From NCBI GenBank assembly GCA_034336665.1, contig JAPFBE010000003.1, positions 61,361,352-61,425,351 of the forward strand: 64,000 nucleotides of DNA, read 5' to 3'. Shown here one piece after another: positions 22,311-33,303 of the stretch. This stretch comes from Luscinia megarhynchos (lineage: Eukaryota > Chordata > Aves > Passeriformes > Turdidae). Numbering within the stretch: position 1 is the stretch's first letter; every line of letters starts with the position of its first letter. The position numbers and the translations under genes are program-made. A model generated the notes under the pieces. That model did no database searches, was not told the origin of the DNA, and was given only the letters and a program-made list of their open reading frames with translations.

Positions 22311-25271
22311 TTGAGAGAATGGATTTTTAAGTTCTGGGCTAGCAAATGGCAGAAATAAGCCGTAGTTCTTCAAATACAATCATCAAGGGATTCTTCTAGG
22401 AAGTGGTAGGTGAATAATCACCAGCAACTATCTCTGTTCTTGAAAGTGGCTTTTGCTTCTCAGTGTGCTTCTCAATATAATGGACATGAAATCATTGGGA
22501 TAGCAGTCATTGTTACCTAAATGATTTGGAGACAAATCTTGTTTCTCATACACACTTCTTACCATAGCAGCAGAGCTGTTTTGTTTTGTGGTACTTGCCT
22601 TGCTGCTCTGTGTGCTTCCTCACTTGCAGTCCATCTGAATTAATGAAGATGAAGATTGGCTTTGCTTCTTCTCAGCTTCTGGAGGCAGGCATAAAAGCAT
22701 TAGGCTGTATGCTCACTGGCACCTACATACCTGTGAAGGCGGCTAGTGTTGAGGTTTTGTTAATCTTCACTGACAGGCTCCTAGGACTACAGAAGCTAAT
22801 AAATCACCAGTGTCCTGTTGTTACTTAAATAGGATGATCTGTACCAGTGGAATAGCCACTTTTCAGGTGCCCGTCTCTTGGATGACTACACTACAAGGGT
22901 GACATTGAAACAGCCACTGAAACGTCAGTCTGGTGTTGCTAGTTTTGAGGGGGCGAGTAATGCATAACCAGAACAAAGAGCTGTACCCAGAATCTTTTAT
23001 TCCCATCTGTTTCCTGCTTTGAATCTGACCTCTAACTGTTTGTTTTAGCAGATGTCCCAAGACTTTCAGTTCACTCTTCTGCTGAGCTCTCCAGTACAAA
23101 TACCTTAAATCTTTTTTTTCTCTTGCTGGTAGGATATGTAAACAGCCCTTTCCCAGTTCTTTCATGCACATTGTCTTTGCTGCCCGTCTTAAAGTCCTGG
23201 AAGTGGAATCATAACTTAAGATGCAGCTGTAGGATTTGGGGTTTTTTTGTTTCTTTTAGGTTTTGGGGAAGCTTGGAACTCGATAGCAGGGCTGTGACTG
23301 GATAGTGTACACTGTGCAAATTAGAATAAAAGGTCTGCCCTAGTCCATTCACTGAAACCTTTTTGTTTCCATAATCCATTGGCATTGCTCATCTTCTTGA
23401 AGTAGAAGCAAGGGAAAAATCAGGGCCAGATTTAAGGCCCCTTCAAGTTTTATAGTGATCAGTTTGCTGGTATCAAAATCAGTAAAATCTGTATCTTCAT
23501 AGGAACAGCTGAAGTTAAAAAGTCCCTTAAACATCATAGGTGGCCTGGGTACACAGAGAAGTAAATTAAGTCAAATATCGCATACATTGAATAACTACAT
23601 TGCAGTGAATGCTGCTGGTAATCTCTGCTTCAGGAAGAGTAAAGATTCTACCTTTACTTTTAATTACATTTCTAAAAATAATTTTTTTTTACAAAACTTT
23701 CTGTGAAACTTGGAATCCCTTGTAAGACTGAAGGCTTGGAAGCCTGGCTTTATTTCTGTCTTATTATATTCTACAAATTCTTCCAGAGGCTTAAAAATTT
23801 CTGTAGGCTCTGATTGTCACTATAACCCTACTTTCATTTTTACTGGAATTACGAAGTAGAGACTTTATCTTGGCCAACAGGAGCAATGCAAGTGGGGTTC
23901 CTCTCTCAGCCTATGGACTCTAGGTGCTGCTCTGCTTGTCTGCTTACCAGGAAGAACCACAGAATACTGGACATCTTCTGCAGTGCTCATTTTGCAAATC
24001 AACTCTAGGATGTTTGTTTCTTACATAAAAACTGCAAAGTATTTACTCAAGAGGTATAAAACTTATATATTTTATACATTGTTTGAAATTTCCGTATGCA
24101 TTTTGAGATTCATTCATTTCAGAACAATCATTTTAATTGCAGGTATTAACTATCAGTAATAATTTGGCCTCCTGACTGAGAATTACAGAAATTCTCTGTT
24201 AATTGTCTGCCTTACAGTAAAACATGCTTCCTGCTAATAAATTAATCTGACAGTAAGTACTGAAGTGTATTTTCAAGTGCTTTGGGTTATTAGGAACTTT
24301 ACACAGTGGTTTGGGATGCTCACACTTCTTACAGTGATGCCTGGTACTGTTTGCTGGGCTGTAACACCTCCCTCTGCTCTGCCTGAAGAATTTGTCTCAA
24401 CATGGGACTGTGCCTCCTGCCAGTCCTGGGAAAGGGCTGGGAATCCCCTTCCCCAGCCCGTGAGGATTAATTTCCTCTTCTCAGGGAGAGTGGGAACTGC
24501 ATCAGGGAGCACTGCAAGCTGCCACCTCCACGGCCTGTTCCTTTGTTGGAGAGGATCAAAGTGGATGAAGTTTTGACGATCCCACAGTAAAACTGGTCCC
24601 TGCCTCCTCTCCTGCCTTGCTGCCCTGGATTGGCTGTATGGGCATATCCAGGTGCCCCAGTTCCCAGTCACTGCAGAGCAGAGCAGGATCTCTGTGGTGA
24701 TGAGGGCTGAGAACTGTGCTAGTCCGCAGTGCGGCTCTAGGGCAGCGGGGCTGGAGCATCAAGTGAGTGATGCTGGGGCTCTGGCCCACTAGGGGTTTCA
24801 CATCCACCTGGGTCCAGCCCAGGCATTTGGACTGAGGGCCTGATAGCCAGTGGAATGCATTATGGCTATTGCTGCAGTTGGTTTTCCTGTTAGGATTAAA
24901 GGAATCCACTAATGCCCTCCAAGACTGGCTCATGTCACAGAGGCACATACCGTAAGTGGGGACAGATGGGAGATGTGCTTCAGAAGTGCTCTTGAGCTGA
25001 AACATCATTGTAAACCACAGTGAGCAGTCAGTGGGACACAGGCCGGCAAAGGGACAGGCTTCCCAAAACCATATTTAATGTGTGGACTACTCTGAAAAGC
25101 TTTGTAGTCCTCTTAAAGAGTTTTTTTCTTGTTTCAGCCATTGTGCCTGCAAACCAGACTCCAAATATCTGGCTTTAATTTGTTGGATCCAGTAAGTGAC
25201 ATTGCTTGGAGAATAGGAAAGCAAAGAAGGCTGATGGTATGTGCTGATTTCAAATAGATTTGGGTTACAGT
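22311..25271. other. Intergenic DNA between CDADC1 and CAB39L, left part
   Basis: No exon is recognised. It contains two further AATAAA hexamers (23325-23330 and 24236-24241) that may serve longer CDADC1 transcripts. Open frames of 100-150 codons near 24273-25008 have no splice or homology support. Confidence 0.55.
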
Positions 25272-26152
25272 TGTATTGGGTTTGTGGGGCAACGTTTTGG
25301 TAGTGAATGGCTTTTGGGGTTGGTTCTGTGAGATGCTTCCAGAAGTTTTGCCCATATCTGGCAGATGCAATGCCAGCCAACTCCAGGATGGACAAACTTC
25401 TGGCCAAGGCCAAGCCCAGCAGCTGCCACTATTGTGCCAGTGGGGTAATAGATTTAAGAAGTGGGGAAAAGCTGCTCCACTGCAGCCAGAGAGAGGAGTG
25501 AGACCATGTGAAAGGAACAGCTCGGCAGACGCCAGGGTCAGTGGAGAAGGAGGGGCAGGGGGGAGCAGAGATTCCCCTGGTGCAGACCACGGGGAGGCAG
25601 CTGTGCCCTGCAGCCCAGTATCCCCCTGCAGCCCGTGGAGAGCTCCACACTGGAGCAGGTGAGTGCCAGAGGAGGCTGTGATCCCGTGGGAAGTCCCTGC
25701 TGGAACAGGGTCCTGGCAGCACCTGTGGGAAGCCAATGGAGGAGCCAGAGAGAGGAGCCCCTCTGGAGCAGCTTTGCTGGCAGGACTTTGTGACCCACAA
25801 CGGAGCAGTTCATGAAGAATTGCAGCCCGAGGGAAGGACGCATGTTGGAGAAGTTCATGGAGGGCTGTCTCCAGAGGGAAGGACCCCACGGTGGAATAGG
25901 GGAAGAGTGTGAGGAGTTTCCCTCCCTGAGGAGGAAGGAGCGGCCGAGACAAAAGTGCGGTGACTGACCACCCGTTTCTCTTCCCCCTGGGCTGCTGAAG
26001 GGAAGAAGGTAGACAATTCGGGAAAAAGTTGAGCCCGGGAAGAAGAAAGGAATAAGGGGAAGTTGTTCTAAGATGTGTTTATTTCTCATTACCCTCTACC
26101 ATTACTCTACCCGGTCAGATTTGACTGGCAATAAATTAAATTAATTTCCCCA
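25272..26152 (+). mobile_element. LTR of a second avian ERV family (family B), 3' end unclear
   Basis: It starts TGTATTGGGTTTGTGGGG and follows, from memory, a long LTR type frequent in songbirds. Blocks include GCCAATTGG-like text, TTTAAGAAGTGGGGAAAAGC, CTGCAGCCAGAGAGAGGAGT, repeated GGAGCAG/CCCGTGG units, GAGGAGGAAGGAGCGGC, GAGCCCGGGAAGAAG and GGCAATAAATTAAATTAATT. The AATAAA near 26132 would be the LTR's own poly(A) signal. The known long form carries more repeat units and a 3' segment that is not seen here, so this copy is shortened. The apparent 272-codon minus-strand frame here is a repeat artefact. Confidence 0.75.
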
Positions 26153-26290
26153 GCGCGCGCCAGCCGGCAAAGAAAGGCCGGGAGAGGGCGGTGTTGGCAG
26201 GGAAATGCCTGGCGAGGCAGCCCGGGGAGCGGGACCCGGGGAGAGCCGGGCTCCGCCGGGATGCCGGGACTCCAGAGCTCTGGTCTGCCG
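26150..26290. other. Short CpG-dense block next to LTR B
   Basis: About 140 bp with many CpGs (GCGCGCGCC, GGGCTCCGCCGGGATGCCGG) in otherwise ordinary DNA, directly after the LTR's AATAAA region. It could be LTR R/U5 sequence, a captured fragment, or an isolated mini-island. I see no gene start attached to it. Confidence 0.5.
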
Positions 26291-26340
26291 CATAAAATTC
26301 ATATTGTATTATTTATGTGTATTATATTAGTGCAAAAAAT

Positions 26341-26645
26341 GTCTTAGGGCTGACTGTGTAAAGTGAGGCCAAACTCTTTCCAGTGACAGGAGCATGGAGC
26401 AACGGGTACACAGGAAACAGGGAGTTCCATCTGAATATGAGGGAAAAATTCTCTATTGCGAGGGTGACAGAGCACTGGAACAGACTGCTCCAATGGGCTG
26501 TGGAGTCTGCTTCCCTGGACACACTCAAAACCCACCTTGGTGCAATCCTCTGGAACCTGTTTCTGCTTTAGCAGAGGGGTTGGACAGGGCGGTCTCTAGA
26601 GGTCCCTTCCAAACCCAACCACTCCATGACTGTGATTGTGACTGC
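26341..26645 (+). mobile_element. CR1 LINE 3' fragment
   Basis: The classic CR1 3' layout is present: GAATATGAGGGAAAAATTCT, then GGTGACAGAGCACTGGAACA, GGCTGTGGAGTCTGCTTCCC, a GGAACCTGTTTCTGC region, GGGGTTGGACAGGGCGG and GTCCCTTCCAAACCCAACCA, then a decayed terminal repeat CTGTGATTGTGACTG. The orientation is plus and the copy is 5'-truncated at about 300 bp. Confidence 0.85.
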
Positions 26646-29600
26646 TACTCAGAGAGTCCTGCTGCTGCGGACAGAACATGACAAAGGTGTGCTGATGCTC
26701 ATTGTAAATGTCAGAACACTCAAGGCAGCTCAAAGCTCATAAATGGGAAAAGGAAGAATTGTGGGTGACACATCTGCTGTGTAGGTAAAGGGCCTTCTTG
26801 CTTGGCATGCAGCAGCACAGGCTTCACCATGCTTGGGCTGGGAACAGACATGCAGAGGAAAATGCTGAGCATGGCTTTTTCCCTGAGGTATTTTGCAGTG
26901 TGACGTTTATCCTCTGCACCCCAAGTATCAGCTGTTTGTACAGGAAGTTTTCCACTTTGATTTCCCAGGGAGCCAGGCTCTGCCTCAGGACTGGGTGGCT
27001 TCCTGTAGCTACAGGACCACTGTTGGAGGGATGTGGTCTGTTCCAGCTTGAACGTGTTCCTGAGTGGCACAAGACAGGTATACTAATGACTAAGCCCAAC
27101 TTTTTCCTCCTTCTTTGCCCTCATTGCTCAACTATCTGTACTTTGGCTCCAGTGAGGTCACCTCACTGCTTTGCCACTAAATTTTCCACCAGGGCAGCTA
27201 AATTTTTAACTTGGAGGAAAAACAAGGAGTTGAAGAAATGTGGGGAAACCATGAAGCACTTTAACAATAACTGCAGCAAGAGCCAGGCCTTAGGGACGTG
27301 TCACACAAATGCCAGCACAGACACATTTCCTCCTCCCCAATGTTATTTCAGAACTACCTGAAAGATGTATGTAAGATAGCGTGAACACCAGTGCATTCAC
27401 CTTCACTTAGTCTTTTACTCCTATTGTGGGGCAAGACAGATTTAGCTAGAGAAAACAAAAGCTAGCAGGAAGAAAACGAGTTTAACTGCATGGCTTGAAG
27501 TGGTATGAACTAGCAGGGGAGCTGGGTCTTTTGTTGGAATGAACATATGTCTCTCCCTCTGCAATGCCTGCTGTCCCCTGGGACATTCTGCTTTCTTGCC
27601 TTCTAGTTCCCAGTGTCACTTTCCTTTGAGCCTTTGACAGGAAGGCTGTCAGCCCACAACAAGAACCTGCTCTGTGCTATGAGCTAATTGTGGCTCTGCC
27701 CTTGACGTTCCTTGGGGCACAAGGCGAGTTCATCTGTGAATATAAATTTTCCCCCACACCCAGCTTTAAAATGGGGAGGAGATGCCTTTCTCCACTTCCC
27801 CCATGGGATTTCGAGAGCCCTGCTCTTTGCAGGCTCCTGCTTGTCCCAGGCACACAGAGCCTGTTGGGCATCTGACCATCTGTCTGAGCAAAGGCTGGGT
27901 TTGTTTGCTCCCTGCTGGCTGCCGGGGCAGGGCCGTGCCGGGGTGTGCCGAAAAGCCAACCCTGACTGTGTGTTTGCACAAACAGATGCAGCGGGCTCTG
28001 CTTTGACAACGGTATTTTTAAATCCACTCCAAATGCTTGTCAAGCCAGCTGTTCTAGAAGGGAGTTGAAGGGCATTGCCAAAGCTGAGCGTCAGTAGAGG
28101 CAATGTACCCAGCAATTTGGAAATACAGGACCTCTATTTATAAGAGTTGAGTAAGGCATTTGACGGCCCCAAAGACAAGGTGCTGTCTTCTCCATGAACT
28201 CAGAAGAAATAACTCTATTCACTGGCAGACTGGTAGCTCTCCCCAGGAGAGCTGCTTTGAGGATCTGGGTGGGTTTTATTTCTTTAACTGTGAGGAGCTG
28301 GGCTATGATGCCATGACTGGGGTGGTGTCTGTCATGCAGCCAAAAAACTGTTCCTACCTGTCACCTTGGTAGTCAGGAGCTGGTTGTGTCCAGCTACTTG
28401 TCAAAGCTCAACATGCTGGAGATGTCTAGTGGCACAGTGTGGTGGTTAAAATATACGAGTTGCATTTTTGACTATGGGACAATGACATCTGGAAATTTCA
28501 TTCCCAAATCTGTGCTTGGGGAAAAGGTTCTGAAGAAAAGCACACCCTATCCCATGGCCCTGTGGGCCAAGGTGCAAAACTGGTACACCGAGGGAGGGAG
28601 GAGGTGGAGACCGTGTGGGACAGCTGGCCGTGCCTCATGTGCCGAGCCACAGCAGAGGTCTGAGTCTCACAGACAGCGAGGGCAGTGCGGGGCTTTCCTG
28701 CGCCAATGCTCAGCAGCAAAGCCCTCCCAGGGCTGCCAGAGCCTGTAGGACGATGGAAACAGCCAGCACTGGTGACAGGGCAAGGCATGCCGCTGTCTCT
28801 CAGGATGTGCTGGCACCCCACCAGTCCCCGTCCCAGTGTCTGTCATTACTGAGCCGGGTGGGGGGCACTGGCTGACACCCCCGGCACAGTCTGTCCCCTG
28901 CTGCCACTCAGTGCGACACAGCCTGAGGTGGGAAAGGTTGTTTTTACTGTTTTTTGGAAAGCCCCTTGCAACCACTGCCTAGGAAGGGGGTGGGTTGTTT
29001 AATTGCTTTTCCACCTCTCCCATTCCTGGAGAGAGAGGCCAGCTCAAGGCAGGCACTGTGGAGCAGGACCATGAGTCAGGAGGGTTGGGCTCACTGCCTG
29101 CCTCTCCCTGGGGTTCCTGGGGGAGCAGGGTCAAGTCACAGCCCTGTGAGATGCTTGGCTTAGAGCTGAACCACACAGCCAAAACTGCTAACCTTGTTTT
29201 GGGTTTCCCCTCAGCCTCTCCCATGTTGCCTGCCCAGCACCAACTGTGCACAGAGCTGGCTTGGGCTGCTGGTACCTTGTGGCCTTGCACATCAGACCCT
29301 GAGGGATTGAAGCCTTTGCTGGAGGCTGGGCTGGGAGGGCAGGGATTTTAGCTTCTTCTCTATCCCAGGCCACAGGAGCTCTTGCTCACAGGACTGCCTC
29401 TCATCATGGGGCTGAACCTCCCACTGGAGGCTCTGGGACACCTTATACTCAGTCCATGGAAACCTGCATCTTTAGGCAAGAATGCTTAGTCAAGGAGTGG
29501 GAGAGTTACATGCAATTCCCTTTTATGTCACAGAGACCAAAACCTGTATCCTTTCTGCCTCATAACAACTTTCACTGCCAGGCATAAGATGTTCTGCAGG

Positions 29601-31480
29601 AAGGTGCTTTCAGCCAAAAGGTTGTCTGCTTCAGATAGAGAAATGAAGTGTTTGTTGGCCCAGACAAAAAGCTTCTCTACTGACCAAACACCACTGCACC
29701 CCCTTGGAAAGAGTCCTAGGTTCTCTTAGCCCTGCTCCAACTTCATAAGCAAGAGCAAAGCACATGCTAGGGAACAAATGGGATCTGGATCTCCTCTCCC
29801 TCTTGTGAGTGCTGTTATCATTAGATAACTGCAGAGGCTCAAGTCATTCTTTCCTTCCCATCTGATCTTGTCTCTGGAAAATGCAGATTAAGAGGCTCAA
29901 GTGGTCTCAACGCCCACATTTGTGGAAGGCCAGAGTCCTTGGCCTCTCTTGAGTTCACACCCCCTGCTGTACACACCAGGACGCTCTGGGGAGGCTGTGG
30001 CTGCTTCTAATCAGATTTTCCTGATTTCAGCACAAGCTTCCCAAATCCCATGACAGAAGTTTATGGTTCAAAGATTCCTGGCACTCTGCTGTATCAAATA
30101 AGTTTTGACATTGCAAGATTGTACATCGTATGTTGGCAGAGATTCATTCATGAGATCTAAACCCCCTGAATGCTGTGTGCAGGATGGAATGGAGAGACTT
30201 CCTCCAGCTTATTTATCTTTCCAGTTTACAATCTTCTTTTCTGCCTTCACTCTGATGAACCACATCCTGCAATCACACAGCCCCCTCAGAGGATAATTTC
30301 AGATAAATTGTAAGTTCCTGGTGGGAGCACTCCCTTGGGCAGAAGAACCACCTTGACTGAATTTACCAAAGGAAATTGAGAGTTCTGTCATTATTTCAAA
30401 GTCACATTAGAAAATACCTCATTTTCATTTAATTATGGATGTGTCCCCACCTGCTGTGAAATACTATTATTTTAACTATTATACTAAAATTCATCTTCAC
30501 CAATTTTTATGCTTTTTATTCTTTCAAAGATCTAAGCAAGTTGAGCTTGGAGATGTTGAGATCTTGAGATGTTGTGTGATCTATTGCAGGACCAGCATCT
30601 GGTTAGACAAGCTACAAGGGCTCTGGCATGTGTCATTTTGCCTGTAAGACCGCTTCTTCCCCCTGCTCTTGCAGACACACACAGATCCCCTTTTTCACAA
30701 GCCCTCCTTATTGCTTACTTTCTCATGTGGTCCAAAGACTCCTTGCCCTGGAAAAGGCTTTTTTTGCAGGGCCAGGGCCCATCATTGTTCCATGTTGGCC
30801 TGACACATCTCTGCCTATGCAGACACCAGGGTGTAACCTCACTTCTGGTGTTACTGCCAGGTTTGGATCTCTTCAAGTGCTCCTCTGTGTCCAGACCATG
30901 CAGGCAAAGCGCTCACAGCATGACCCCTCAGGGACTCTCTGGGCACCTCTGTGTGGGTCACACTCCCTTCAAGGGCAGGCATTCCCCAGCAACACAGCAT
31001 GAGACACTTTTTCCTAGTACGGGCTGGAAGCCCAATGTTCTCATGTGACTCCAAAGGCTGAGGCAATGGACACGTGTCTGTGTTAATCCAGCCCTGGAGA
31101 CCAGCCCCACCCCAGGAGCTCAGAACATAGCCAAGCACCCTTCAGATTCAGGCTCCGGGCCTCAGAGGATCAGAATGAAATGACTGGCTCTGAGGACTGC
31201 GATTCTGGAGGCGCTCCCTTATCGACCTGCAAGTGACCACTGCCAGCAAACACCACCACAGGGTGGGGGTGAGGCTCATGGCGAGGCTAAGCTGGGCTGG
31301 GGTTGCCAGACCCCTGCAGAGGTGATACTTCAGAGAGCATTAGCTCCAAAGGCAGTGCTCATCCCTCTCCATCTGCTGAAACCAGCTGGCAAAGGAGAGA
31401 AGGAATTTAGCACTGTATAGAGTCTGGCTATCCAGAAAGGCAAGAGGAAAAAAAAAACCCAGAGACAGAAATAAAGGGTG
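26646..31480. other. Intergenic DNA, right part
   Basis: No gene is recognised. Several open frames (for example + 26798-27361 at 187 codons and + 30569-31048 at 159 codons) lie in GC-richer stretches without splice signals or familiar sequence. I treat them as chance. No further interspersed repeat was identified by eye. Confidence 0.5.
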
Positions 31481-33123
31481 ATGAGTAATCATGCCTTTAA
31501 TAGCTTGTAAATATTTTTTTTTTTTTAATTCTAGGCAACTAGGATGTACATTTGTCGTGTGTATCTGACATCTGAAAAAAAAAGAAACCACAATCTGTTC
31601 TGTTTCTTCCCTTTTCTAAAGCACATAAATTAAAGTATCAGTCACCTCAATATACAACAGTTTAATTAAAGAAAAGGGCTTGTTTTGTTTTTACAATTCA
31701 GTGTCATCTATTACCTGAAGCATTAGCAAGAGTTTTAACTAGAAAACGTTCTTACAACAAATAGGAATACTCAGAACTTAAGCTGTCCAGAAAAAGTCAA
31801 GAAATTTCCACTCCCTGCTCTCAAACTTCACTTCCTAATAAAGCATCAGAATAAGATTTTCCTGTTAGAAAACAAAAGACCCCAAAAACTCTTCAAACAC
31901 ACCAGGGAAACACTGTCTGTACCACGGAGCTTAATAAACTCAAAACATTAATGGTGCAACAACCTCCTCTTCTACAACTTTAACACAGAACCTGAATTCT
32001 CATCAGGATGAGCAAGAACAGAAAATGCCAGACTAGGAGTGGCCTTTGGTGCCTGTTGCTGCTCAGTGGCCTCCCAGGCTCAATACCCAGTAAATGCTCT
32101 CAGCTGTGACAGCACCTGCAGACTCAGGGACCTCAGCCCTTTTCATGATTCCCTTGCTGAACTCAGCTCAACCCCACCTCACACAGCCAGGACTGGAATT
32201 CAGATGGAAAGATGCTAAGGACCCTCCTCTCACTCTGGTGCTGAGGCTCAGCCCTTGTCACAATTCAGCCAAGTAGCTCTGGCTATCAGCCAATATTCTT
32301 GACTATGGATGGTTTCTGTAGGTGCAGGATCACTTGATCAGCAATACAGCCTGGCCTTTAACAGAGGGGTGTTGCCCTTGCTTTTTCCCTTTACGGGGCA
32401 CGTGAACACCGTGCATGTGGCACTGCTCCTTGTGAGACTGCTGGGAGCTGGTAGGAAAAGCCTGTGCTCTAGCACAAGATAGATCACACACAGGGAAATA
32501 GGAGTTAGGCAGAAACAGCTCAGACAGCTGATATATCCATCTGTTCCCTAGCACTGAATAGAAAACCTCTGATCTAGGGGGGAAAAAAGATGGAAGAACA
32601 CAAAATTAAGCAAAAACATGACCTTTACTGCTTTTTCATCTTCTATAGCTTTCACTAAAGAGCCTGACCTATAAGTGCAGCTAACTCCAGAGACCAATGT
32701 ACTCTTTCACAGTCTTGTGTGTGCGCAGTGCTAGAACCAAGTCACAACTCCAGGTGTAAAGGGACAACGTCACAGTCCTCTGAAGACCTGCTCTGTGCAC
32801 TTACCAGTGCTGATAAAGTTAAGCAAAGAGGTTCATTCTTCTTGAGCACAAAAAAAAAAAAATCTGTCAAACCAGCTTCTATTACAGAGAGATTCTAAAC
32901 TGACATAAATAATTATAGTCTTGATTAAAAATAATATATTATTCTAGATTTTTGGTTTTTTAGTTCTCATGTAAAACCCCTATACTCTTGACATCTAGGA
33001 ACGAAGACAAAATAAAAACCAGGCACTTGCTGTGCCTTCTCAAGCACTATTGTGGTGTTTAAGGGACACAGAGGAAATTAACAACTGAGATTAATGCCTA
33101 CAGTGGAAAACAAGAGGTGATCT
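31480..33123 (-). other. CAB39L 3' UTR, approximate
   Basis: Region downstream of the CAB39L stop on the minus strand. I saw no AATAAA on the minus strand between 33123 and about 30520. The nearest plausible signal is ATTAAA at 31501-31496, followed on the minus strand by T-rich sequence. The left boundary is therefore an inference. Confidence 0.4.
31496..31501 (-). terminator. Candidate CAB39L poly(A) signal (ATTAAA variant)
   Basis: Minus-strand ATTAAA about 1.6 kb after the stop, followed downstream by T-rich text. A canonical AATAAA further out lies at 30520-30515. The choice is uncertain. Confidence 0.3.
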
Positions 33124-33303
33124 TCATGCTGTTGGCTTTTTCAAGTCTCGGATTTGCTTAATCAGGTAGTTCTTCTCATCAGTGAATTGTTCGTCGTCCG
33201 TCCTTTCTTTCTGGAAATTGCTCAGAAACTCAATTAGCTTGGGTTGGTTTTTCAACAGGATCTCCACAATAGGCTGTGTTTTGTTTGGACTGGCCACAAA
33301 AAC
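33124..33303 (-). CDS. CAB39L: CAB39L last coding exon
   Basis: 180 bases, 59 codons plus TGA (33126-33124). It encodes [20 protein letters not shown], then [20 protein letters not shown] and [19 protein letters not shown]. The acceptor on the minus strand is CATTTAG. The C-terminal residues (KKPTA) differ slightly from human (KKTAP). Confidence 0.97.
   Translation of the reverse strand, partial: VFVASPNKTQPIVEILLKNQPKLIEFLSNFQKERTDDEQFTDEKNYLIKQIRDLKKPTA

Noticed and set aside
25134..25952. 272-codon minus-strand frame
   Set aside because: Lies almost wholly in LTR B, where repeated GC-rich units keep frames open. No retroviral protein motifs are seen.
26798..27361. 187-codon plus-strand frame in intergenic DNA
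   Set aside because: No splice context, no recognisable domain, and composition fits chance.
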